From Streptococcus sp. (lineage in GTDB: Bacteria > Bacillota > Bacilli > Lactobacillales > Streptococcaceae), in NCBI GenBank assembly GCA_003521145.1, contig DOTL01000066.1, positions 1 to 11,008 on the forward strand: 11,008 bases of DNA, read 5' to 3'. The stretch's first letter is position 1, and each line of letters begins with the position of its first letter. This document shows, piece by piece, positions 1-5,409 of this stretch. The position numbers were made by a program, and so were the translations under genes. The notes under the pieces were generated by a model, which ran no database searches, had not been told where the DNA came from, and saw only the letters and a list, made by a program, of their open reading frames with translations.

Positions 1-20
1 GTACGACATGCCCGTCGTAC
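1..20. repeat. Perfect 7-bp inverted repeat
   Basis: GTACGAC at 1-7 is the exact reverse complement of GTCGTAC at 14-20, with a 6-base loop ATGCCC. It lies at the window edge beside a second palindrome and an IS110-type transposase remnant. It could be a hairpin from a truncated neighbour or part of an insertion-sequence end. The sequence alone does not decide. Confidence 0.5.
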
Positions 21-27
21 ATAGCAA

Positions 28-49
28 AAAGGCTTGAATTCAAGCCTTT
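28..49. terminator. 22-bp perfect palindrome, possible terminator
   Basis: AAAGGCTTGAA is followed directly by its reverse complement TTCAAGCCTTT. As RNA this gives a 9-bp stem with an AATT loop, and the A-rich 5' arm (26-30) and T-rich 3' arm suit a bidirectional intrinsic terminator. The T tract is short (TTTCTT), so termination would be modest. It may be the terminator of a gene lying to the left of the window. A further 7-bp inverted repeat follows (GAGGACT 53-59, AGTCCTC 72-78) and overlaps the start of the transposase-like reading. Confidence 0.4.
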
Positions 50-71
50 CTTGAGGACTCACACACGGCTA

Positions 72-683
72 AGTCCTCTGGAAGCTAAGAAGCAATTGGA
101 CAGTCTGCGAGTTCGTAAAACAGATAAAATTGACGCTGAAAAGTTAGCTAAATCTCAGCTTGTGGACAATCGTAAAGCAACTTATGTGCAGGAAGAAGTT
201 TAACAACACCTGCGTGATTTAAGCTGTTTCTACCAAAATATGACAGAAGACCTTTTTCGAGCTAAAAACCATCTGCACAAGGTTCTACAAGTCACCTTTT
301 CTCAATTGGAAAATCTCTTATCCGCACCAACTGGAGAGCAATATTGGAACTTAGTGATGGCTTTTCCATGCAAAGAGTTTGTATTAAGCCTATCTTAAAG
401 TGATTTGTGTGAGATTATCCGTCAATCTACCTCCAAACTCATCTCTGAAAAGCGTGTAGTTTATTTAGCCGATAAACTCGTCGAATTGGCTAATAAATCT
501 TATTGTGCGGTCAAGAAAAACTCTCCCATGATGGAAGAGGTCCGTTACTATGCTCAAGAATTGCTTCATCTTTCTGAACGCAGACAGGTTGTCTTAAACA
601 ACATGGTAGCTCTAGCTCAGCCTTTACCAATTCCTGCCATATTACTTACTTTTATGAGAAACGAAAAAGACAATCGACAATAG
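72..683 (+). pseudogene. IS110-family transposase remnant
   Basis: One plus-strand frame reads as the middle of an IS110/IS116/IS902-family (DEDD) transposase, interrupted by two nonsense codons, TAA at 201-203 and TAA at 396-398. It opens with SPLEAKKQLDSLRVRKTDKIDAEKLA. The TDKIDA stretch corresponds to the region carrying the last two acidic residues of the DEDD centre in this family. The later part (DLCEIIRQSTSKLISEKRVV, then helical sequence) resembles the coiled linker. The N-terminal portion with the first acidic residues is missing. The frame also ends in MRNEKDNRQ before the C-terminal domain with its catalytic serine could begin. The element is therefore truncated at both ends and cannot encode an active recombinase. 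The frame is the same throughout, so decay so far is by substitution and truncation. The family call rests on recalled motifs, not a search. Confidence 0.72.
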
Positions 684-902
684 CTTCAACGAATCCTCAT
701 TTAGTTCCTTCAATCCATCGTCTCATTCCGACAAGGTTTTACCTCAAGTACCTAACCTTTATCATCCCGACTAAAAAACTGTTAAGTTTGACTATCCATT
801 TAATTGTATCTCCTTAAAAATAGGGTCTCGTTTTTTGAGTGATTAATTTCTAAGTTACTATGAAGAATATAGCATTAGCTTTAAACACCCCTTCACATGA
901 TA
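684..902. other. Gene-free spacer with an orphan minus-strand start signal
   Basis: No frame on either strand gives a protein I recognise. The one signal is on the minus strand: AAGGAGA (complement of 809-815), 9 nt, then ATG (799-797), opening a five-codon frame MDSQT that stops at 784-782. This looks like the 5' end of a gene whose body has been lost, or chance. The stretch lies between the IS110 remnant and the IS30 element and probably contains their undefined ends. Confidence 0.35.
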
Positions 903-1858
903 AATTGTAAAATATAGTGCAATAAAAAACTCATAGCCTTTCATTGGTGTAAACTGTAAGTAACCACACAAACCGAACCCTAGGAAAAACTATGAGCTAC
1001 TCCCATGTTACCATAACCGACCGAATAAAGATAGAAACAGACTTAGATTTAGGTTTGAAACCTTGCCAAATTGCAAGTAAACTTGGCGTCCATAAGTCTA
1101 CCATTTCAAGAGAATTAAGACGATGCCAAAATGGTTATTCCGCAGCCTTAGCACAGGAAAAGTACGACCACAGGTCTAAACAAAAAGGTCGGAAGTCTTG
1201 TTTGACACCAGAGTTGAAAAAGGAAATTGAGGACGGTTTAAAATCCTCCTGGTCGCCTGAACAGATTTGTGTCCGCTATCAGCTTGAACAAAAGCCAATG
1301 GTGGCTTTCAAAACCATCTATAACTGGCTCTACGCTGGTTTGATTGATCTGGATTTAAGCGTCCTGCGTCGTAAAGGAAAGACTCGACAACCCAAAGAAA
1401 CACGTGGGACATTTAGGATTGGCACATCAATTGCCAAACGTCCTAAAGAGGTCAGTAATCGTGAGACTTTTGGCCACTGGGAGCTTGATACTGTGGTGTC
1501 TTCCAGAGGCAAAAGCAAGGGCTGTTTAGCGACCTTTCTGGAGCGAAAAACGCGCTTTTACTTAGCTTTCAAGATACCAGACAGAACAGCCAAATCCATG
1601 TTTTCAGCCATCAAACAACTTTGTAAGCTATTTTCAAAAGAGGCTCTTAAAACCTTCACTTCAGACAGGGGAAAAGAGTTTGCCTGCTATCCTCTGGTAG
1701 AGAACTTAGGAATTCCCTTTTTCTTTGCGGACGCCTATTCATCCTGACAGAGGGGAAGCAATGAAAACGCAAATGGCTTACTAAGAGATTATTTCCCAAA
1801 GAAAACAGATTTAGCCGCTATCTCTGAGGAGGCTTTGAACAAAGCCTTATTTCGGCTA
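903..1858 (+). mobile_element. IS30-family insertion sequence, truncated (IS1139-like)
   Basis: The left limit is set near 903, where the AT-rich leader (TTGTAAAATATAGTGCAATA) upstream of the transposase begins. This leader resembles the ends of streptococcal IS30 elements as I remember them, but the exact terminal repeat was not established. On the right, similarity stops near 1857, inside the transposase C-terminus, so the right inverted repeat is absent and the element cannot move by itself. The break is followed by a 12-bp repeat tract and then the 3' part of msmK. Confidence 0.6.
992..1857 (+). pseudogene. IS30-family transposase, one nonsense codon and 3' truncation
   Basis: The ATG at 992 opens a 251-codon frame with a helix-turn-helix at about residues 21-45 (KPCQIASKLGVHKSTISREL) and a DDE integrase core. 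D166 lies in HWELDTVV and D225 in TFTSDRGKEF. Translation stops at TGA (1745-1747), where family members read PWQRGSNENANG. Reading through gives SS-stop-QRGSNENANGLLRDYF, so the catalytic Glu (position 258 in NENANG) lies just past the stop. A TGG to TGA change explains it. The same frame continues to about 1857 (EEALNKALFRLI) and then loses similarity, so roughly the last 40-60 residues expected for the family are gone. The N-terminal DNA-binding half could still be made as a truncated protein able to bind IS ends, which is an inference. Confidence 0.85.
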
Positions 1859-1872
1859 ATACGGATAAGACA

Positions 1873-1968
1873 CCATCCTCATAGCCTTCTTCACGACCTT
1901 CTTCATAGCCTTCATCATGGCCTTTAATACATCCAGCATTATATCCTTCTTCGTAACCTTCTTCAAGA
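1873..1968. repeat. Eight degenerate 12-bp tandem repeats
   Basis: The stretch divides cleanly into eight 12-mers: CCATCCTCATAG, CCTTCTTCACGA, CCTTCTTCATAG, CCTTCATCATGG, CCTTTAATACAT, CCAGCATTATAT, CCTTCTTCGTAA and CCTTCTTCAAGA. The period is a multiple of three. The minus strand reads as tetrapeptides of the form YEEG (LEEG-YEEG-YNAG-CIKG-HDEG and so on), open across the whole tract. The plus strand in the transposase frame gives serine/proline-rich junk. This suggests a piece of a lost minus-strand gene for a charged repetitive protein. The last unit overlaps the first codons of the msmK remnant. Confidence 0.75.
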
Positions 1969-2410
1969 ACTTTACAAAAAGCCAGCTAATAAATTTGTTG
2001 CTGGATTTATCGGAAGTCCTGCCATGAACTTCTTCAATGTCAAATTTGATGGCAATCGTCTCACTAACTCTGAAGGTTTGGATATTGTGATCCCTGAAGG
2101 TCAAGCTAAAATCTTAAGGGAGAAAGGTTATCAAGGTAAGGAAGTTATCTTCGGTATCCGTCCTGAAGATGTTTCTAGTAGTCCAATCCTTGAAGAAGTA
2201 TATCCAGATGCCAATGCTGATGCTGAAGTGGTCATTTCAGAGCGTCTCGGTGCAGAGACCGTGCTTTACCTAAAACTTGGAGAAACTGAGTTTGCTGCTC
2301 GCGTTGATGCACATGATTTCCACAATCCAGGTGAAAAAGTTAACCTTACTTTTAACGTTGCTAAAGCTCTCTTCTTCGACGCTGAAACAGAAAAGCGTAT
2401 CAGTTTGTAA
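1964..2410 (+). pseudogene. msmK: MsmK-type sugar ABC transporter ATPase, C-terminal remnant
   Basis: The frame from CAA at 1964 reads QELYKKPANKFVAGFIGSPA and continues for 148 codons to TAA at 2408-2410. It matches the C-terminal regulatory half of MsmK/MalK-type ATPases, which energise uptake of oligosaccharides in streptococci and are about 377 residues long. The remnant keeps the FIGSPAMNF segment, the FGIRPEDV motif of the OB-like TOBE region, and the ending AKALFFDAETEKRISL. The whole nucleotide-binding domain (Walker A, signature motif, Walker B) is missing, so it cannot hydrolyse ATP. An internal ATG at 2024 could in principle start a 128-residue fragment, but no strong ribosome-binding site precedes it. 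The body is undamaged, which points to a fairly recent truncation by rearrangement at the 12-bp repeat tract rather than slow decay. Confidence 0.85.
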
Positions 2411-2417
2411 GATATAG

Positions 2418-2449
2418 AAAATCAGCTCAAGAGGGCTGATTTTTTGTTT
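2418..2449 (+). terminator. Intrinsic terminator after msmK remnant
   Basis: AAAATCAGC (2418-2426) pairs perfectly with GCTGATTTT (2435-2443) across an 8-base loop, followed by further Ts (TTGTTT). It starts 8 bases after the msmK stop codon, as expected for the native terminator of that gene. Confidence 0.85.
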
Positions 2450-2509
2450 GGCATGATCAAACTACCTTCTAACTTTTACTTCCTGACACTCTCTAAACAA
2501 CTCTCTCAA

Positions 2510-2591
2510 CCTATGATATAGTATCCTTTGGCACCTCGACACCGCCTACGAAGGGAGGTGAGTTTGCCTTTGATGGTTTACTATTCAAAAC
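2510..2591 (+). promoter_or_regulatory. Fst/par toxin leader: DRa, SD-sequestering hairpin, DRb
   Basis: Two short sequences here are repeated beyond the downstream terminator. DRa (CCTATGATATAG) is at 2510-2521 and again at 2714-2725. DRb (TTACTATTCAA) is at 2578-2588 and again at 2728-2738. The copies are 57 nt apart here but only 3 nt apart in the antitoxin gene, the arrangement known for the pAD1 par locus of Enterococcus faecalis. Between them CACCTC (2532-2537) can pair with GAGGTG (2555-2560), burying the Shine-Dalgarno sequence GGGAGGTGA in a stem with a 17-nt loop. Such structural block of toxin translation is established for par RNA I. DRb overlaps the toxin start region, so antitoxin pairing there would stop initiation. 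The toxin promoter was not located securely. Confidence 0.78.
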
Positions 2592-2661
2592 TATCATCGG
2601 ACCTATTGTGGTCGGTGTTATCCTTCGTCTGATCGATAAGTGGTTAAACAAGGATAGATAG
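2573..2661 (+). pseudogene. fst: Fst-family small membrane toxin, probably frameshifted
   Basis: The frame ending at TAG 2659-2661 reads LLFKTIIGPIVVGVILRLID then KWLNKDR. This is the hydrophobic single-span pattern of Fst/RNA I toxins: a small polar start, a Pro and Gly in the hydrophobic core (I-G-P-I-V-V-G), a Trp-Leu pair at the interface and a charged tail. Such toxins are about 30 residues and damage the membrane when overproduced. In this sequence the only ATG (2573-2575), about 11 nt after a strong GGGAGGTGA, is one base out of frame with the toxin. Its own frame reads MVYYSKLSSDLLWSVLSFV and stops. No in-frame ATG, GTG or TTG lies just upstream. One extra base near the GGTTT run (2575-2579) would restore a 29-residue toxin. 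Either the toxin is inactivated by a one-base loss, or the sequence has an error, or an unusual start is used. Confidence 0.7.
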
Positions 2662-2665
2662 TGCT

Positions 2666-2713
2666 AAAAAAGACCCCGAGCTTATGTGGAAGTTAGCTTG
2701 GGGTCTTTTCTTG
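2666..2713. terminator. Shared bidirectional terminator of toxin and antitoxin RNAs
   Basis: The 15-base arms 2668-2682 and 2695-2709 pair with a single G-T mismatch around a 12-base loop (core AAGACCCC/GGGGTCTT). Runs of A on the left and T on the right provide U tracts for transcripts from either side. It is placed 6-7 bases after the toxin stop codon and also ends the leftward antitoxin RNA. It is also the first strong terminator downstream of tatA. Confidence 0.88.
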
Positions 2714-2741
2714 CCTATGATATAGACTTACTATTCAATAC
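2666..2741 (-). ncRNA. Antitoxin RNA II of the Fst/par-type locus
   Basis: This is a predicted small RNA of about 75 nt, transcribed leftward from the promoter at 2748-2776 and ended by the shared terminator. Its 5' part carries the complements of DRb (2728-2738) and DRa (2714-2725) nearly side by side, and its 3' part is the terminator hairpin, which is fully complementary to the toxin mRNA 3' end. In pAD1 par the equivalent RNA first contacts the toxin mRNA through the terminator loop and then pairs through DRa and DRb to block translation. All the elements needed for that mechanism are visible here. The transcription start near 2741 is estimated from promoter geometry. Confidence 0.75.
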
Positions 2742-2747
2742 AAGTGT

Positions 2748-2776
2748 ATTATGTCATAAAAGATTAGAATTGTCAA
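2748..2776 (-). promoter_or_regulatory. Antitoxin RNA II promoter, near-consensus with extended -10
   Basis: On the minus strand TTGACA (2776-2771) is followed by a 17-nt spacer and CATAAT (2753-2748), with TG one base before the -10 (2756-2755). This is a sigma-A promoter with a perfect -35, a one-mismatch -10 and an extended -10 element. It is placed so that transcription begins at about 2741, right at DRb. It lies in the 3' flank of tatA, 32 bases beyond that stop codon. Confidence 0.85.
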
Positions 2777-2807
2777 GAAACTTGAAGATATTCACTAAGT
2801 AGAGATC

Positions 2808-2996
2808 CTAGTCTTTAGTTTTGTCTTCTTCGTCTTTTTTATCATGATCAGTCTTATTTACGGCTGCTTTAAATTCGGCTAGCATTTTACCGATAGATTG
2901 ACCGAGTTCTGGCAAGCGTTTAGGACCAAAGATGAGGAGGGCTCCTAGGACAATGATGATAAGTCCTGGGGCTCCGATATCACGTAGAATTCCCAT
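2808..2996 (-). CDS. tatA: TatA, pore-forming subunit of minimal Tat translocase
   Basis: The 62-residue protein has the standard TatA plan: a short N-terminus, one hydrophobic helix (about residues 9-23, GAPGLIIIVLGALLIFG), the FGP hinge at 23-25, an amphipathic helix (about 26-47, KRLPELGQSIGKMLAEFKAA) and a charged tail. TatA oligomers let folded proteins with twin-arginine signals cross the cytoplasmic membrane. No tatB is present nearby, consistent with the two-component TatAC systems of Firmicutes, where TatA does both jobs. The ATG follows AAAGGA at 7 nt spacing, and this SD overlaps the tatC stop codon region. The gene is the last of the efe-tat operon, separated from tatC by 12 bp. 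Hydrophobic segment, hinge and length are all as expected for the family. Confidence 0.95.
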   Translation of the reverse strand: MGILRDIGAPGLIIIVLGALLIFGPKRLPELGQSIGKMLAEFKAAVNKTDHDKKDEEDKTKD

Positions 2997-3008
2997 GAGA
3001 TTTCCTTT

Positions 3009-3737
3009 CTATTTATCTTTATATTTTCTTTGTTTACGTTTATAAATAAGCTTACTAAGAGTTACGCTAACTTCATAAAGCAAGATTAAGGGAGCAGTCA
3101 TGGCCAAGTCGCTAATAAAGTCAGCTGGTGTCAGAACCACCGCCAAAACCAAGAGTACAAAGTAAGCATAGCGTCTATAGCGTGTCAAAAATACTGGTGT
3201 CAATATACTAATAGAGGTTAGGAAACTAACAACTACAGGAAGTTCAAAGAGAACAGCCAAAGGCACTGTCGTATGCAGTAAGAAACTAAGGTAGTTTTGT
3301 GCTGTAATTTGTGTATCAAAGAGTCCTTCACCTAGTTTCAAAAGCACTTCCAAGATAGCTGGACTCACAAAATAATAGCCAAAGGCCAAACCCAAAACAA
3401 AACAGACAAAAGTTGCTGGAATATAGGCAAAGACAGCACGCGCTTCATTGTCCCTCAAACCTGGTTTCACAAACTGCCAAATCTGGTAGGTGATAAAAGG
3501 CAAGGTGACCGTAAAAGCCATGAGACTGGCTAAGTTAATGTAAATCCAGAGAATATCGTTAGGTCCTAGAACCATTAAGGGCTTTTCAAATCCTCTGGTC
3601 AGATAAGCATAGATCTCCCCAGCAAACAACAAGGTAATACAAAAAACTAGGAAAAAGCATAACACTACTGCAATGAATCGTCTCCGAAACTCCACTAGAT
3701 GCTCAACAATGGTCATCTCATCCTTACTTCTTGCCAT
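3009..3737 (-). CDS. tatC: TatC, twin-arginine signal receptor
   Basis: The 242-residue, six-span membrane protein recognises twin-arginine signal peptides and recruits TatA. Landmarks of TatC are all visible: EHLVEFRRR near the N-terminus (residues 12-20, matching the HLxELR motif at the cytoplasmic face), FVKPGL then NEAR with E98 (the cytoplasmic loop that contacts the RR signal), the intramembrane Glu in FELPV (E165) and TPAD with D206 near the last spans. It ends in a lysine/arginine-rich cytoplasmic tail. The length is normal (E. coli TatC is 258). The ATG at 3737-3735 lies inside the end of efeU, so the two overlap by 14 bp. The SD is weak (GGTGAAG), suggesting translational coupling. 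In this context the partner substrate is EfeB, encoded two genes upstream. Confidence 0.95.
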   Translation of the reverse strand: MARSKDEMTIVEHLVEFRRRFIAVVLCFFLVFCITLLFAGEIYAYLTRGFEKPLMVLGPNDILWIYINLASLMAFTVTLPFITYQIWQFVKPGLRDNEARAVFAYIPATFVCFVLGLAFGYYFVSPAILEVLLKLGEGLFDTQITAQNYLSFLLHTTVPLAVLFELPVVVSFLTSISILTPVFLTRYRRYAYFVLLVLAVVLTPADFISDLAMTAPLILLYEVSVTLSKLIYKRKQRKYKDK

Positions 3738-5409
3738 GCTGCTTCACCGTCACAAAGGCAATTATAACAATAAAGATAAGTTGTGGTATCAAGACTTCCC
3801 AGCTTGGATAGATACCAGCCCAATCAATGGTTGGGAAACCACTAATCAAATGATTAGATATCATATTAGTCAACTGAAGGGCATGAATACTGACACCGAG
3901 CATCTTGAAGGCCAAAGCATAAATCAACCAAGTCAAAATAAAGAAGATGCGGTGCGGTTTAATATAGTGACTAGCTTTAGTCATAGCTACAGCAATGATA
4001 ACAAGAACTGCAATGGCTGAACCAATACCAATCAAGAAATTAGCTGTCGTGATACGTGGGATAATACCAACATAGAAAAGAATAGTCTCGGAACCTTCAC
4101 GGAAGACAGCCAGGAAACTGAGGGCAAACATGGATACAAAACTTCCAGTAGCCGTCACTGTTTTCATCTGACGGTCCATAAAGTCATTCCACTGTTTGAT
4201 TGAAGACTTGCTGTGGAGCCAGATCCCGATAAGAATCATCATCGCAACTGCAAAGATACCAACGCCACCTTCAATAATTTCACGGTTAGTCCCTGAGGTC
4301 ACAGCTGGAAAGACAACTTGTAAGATAACAGCGATTACTGCACTGGCAAGAACACCAGCAATAGCTCCGCCACAAACCCATTTGATTCCCTTACGCATCT
4401 TAGCTGCCTTAAGAGTTGTCACAAGGGCCATGACGATGAGGAGGGCTTCAACCCCTTCACGCAAGAGAATCAGCATGGCATCAAAGGCATTAAAAGAAGC
4501 ACTGGTATCGATAGCAGATAGGTCTGTAATCAAGGCTTGCAGTTTATCTCGATAAGCTTTTTCTTTTCCCTTTACCATGATAACAGGCGTTTCTCTCTCC
4601 ACGCTCGCATAGAGGCTAGGGTTAGTCGTGCTCACGTCACCTTCAATGGTTGGCCAGATAGTGATGAACTTCTTCATAGATGCCGCAGCCGTTTTTTCAT
4701 CACCTGCTTGGAATTGACTTAGAGCCTTTTCCAAGAGCTTAATACCATCTTTTAGGGTTAAACTTGAGCTTGTACTATCAAGAGGAACACCCTTGATAAA
4801 GTCATCAATCCCACCCTTAAGATCATCATAGGACGACTGGATGCTGGTGAAATCAGTAGGATCCGTCTCAATACTGCTTCGCAAAAGTGAAATAGCCGTC
4901 TCAATCTTGCCGTAGTAGGCAGTACTATGGTCACGGACAACAGCTTCATTTCGCGTCCAAGCATTATTCAATTCGCCGTAAGTTTTGCGGGTCTCAGCTA
5001 AGTCTTTAGCCGTAATGGCATCCTGTAAGTTCTTGAAATAAGGATTGAGGCGGGTCTCAAGTTTTTCCTTTTCGGCATCCAAGTCAACAGGATTTTGCTC
5101 TTTCTCAAATTTGAGGAGGGCTGACGAGATAGAGGTTAGGTCCTCTTCTGTCACGTCACCTTTAATATCAAGAGCCTTGCTAACTTTTTTACCAGCCTTG
5201 GAATCGTGATTTTCCTTTGTTTCGAAATCAGTCTTAATCTCAGCAACCAATTCCTTAGCTTTTACTTGATCCTTGTTTTGAACAGCTGTTGTTGCATCTG
5301 TGATTTTGATATAGAGATCACTATAGGATTCAGCAGCTACTGGATAGGTCCAGAATAAAGCTAGAAGCCCAAGCAAAACGAGGAGTTTATTCCAAGAGTG
5401 CTTGACCAA
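3724..5409 (-). CDS. efeU: EfeU/FTR1-type high-affinity iron permease with N-terminal extracytoplasmic domain
   Basis: The protein is an iron permease of the OFeT/FTR1 family with 561 residues. I place the start at TTG 5409-5407, because AAAGGAGG lies 5 nt before it and the product then begins with a signal peptide (VKHSWNKLLVLLGLLALFW, cleavage near AAES). The longer frame reaching to 5478 lies wholly inside efeB. Residues about 30-300 form a helical, charged extracytoplasmic domain absent from E. coli EfeU. Seven hydrophobic spans follow. The two REGxE iron-binding motifs of FTR1 permeases are present: REGVE at 317-321 and REGSE at 437-441, each within a span. The gene overlaps the end of efeB by 23 bp and the start of tatC by 14 bp, so translation is probably coupled. 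EfeU imports iron delivered by EfeO and EfeB. The equivalent gene in staphylococci is called fepC. Confidence 0.93.
   Translation of the reverse strand: MVKHSWNKLLVLLGLLALFWTYPVAAESYSDLYIKITDATTAVQNKDQVKAKELVAEIKTDFETKENHDSKAGKKVSKALDIKGDVTEEDLTSISSALLKFEKEQNPVDLDAEKEKLETRLNPYFKNLQDAITAKDLAETRKTYGELNNAWTRNEAVVRDHSTAYYGKIETAISLLRSSIETDPTDFTSIQSSYDDLKGGIDDFIKGVPLDSTSSSLTLKDGIKLLEKALSQFQAGDEKTAAASMKKFITIWPTIEGDVSTTNPSLYASVERETPVIMVKGKEKAYRDKLQALITDLSAIDTSASFNAFDAMLILLREGVEALLIVMALVTTLKAAKMRKGIKWVCGGAIAGVLASAVIAVILQVVFPAVTSGTNREIIEGGVGIFAVAMMILIGIWLHSKSSIKQWNDFMDRQMKTVTATGSFVSMFALSFLAVFREGSETILFYVGIIPRITTANFLIGIGSAIAVLVIIAVAMTKASHYIKPHRIFFILTWLIYALAFKMLGVSIHALQLTNMISNHLISGFPTIDWAGIYPSWEVLIPQLIFIVIIAFVTVKQHGKK

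Noticed and set aside
1873..1968. CRISPR array
   Set aside because: The units are 12 bp, contiguous and degenerate, without spacers. They look like coding tetrapeptide repeats.
1856..2104. Minus-strand protein of 82 residues rich in Lys and Met
   Set aside because: It lies opposite the msmK remnant, and its repeat part is only another frame of the 12-bp tract, so it has no independent support.
2024..2410. Intact 128-residue gene starting at ATG 2024
   Set aside because: The same frame extends upstream to 1964 with clear MsmK sequence, so this is the tail of a truncated ATPase and not a separate gene.
2514..2522. Extended -10 element TGATATAGT as the toxin promoter
   Set aside because: It coincides with DRa, which must be inside the toxin transcript for the par mechanism, and no -35 hexamer lies upstream at the right distance.
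2573..2632. Short peptide MVYYSKLSSD from the ATG at 2573 as the real toxin
   Set aside because: It lacks a hydrophobic core and a charged tail. The Fst pattern is found in the neighbouring frame and ends right before the terminator.
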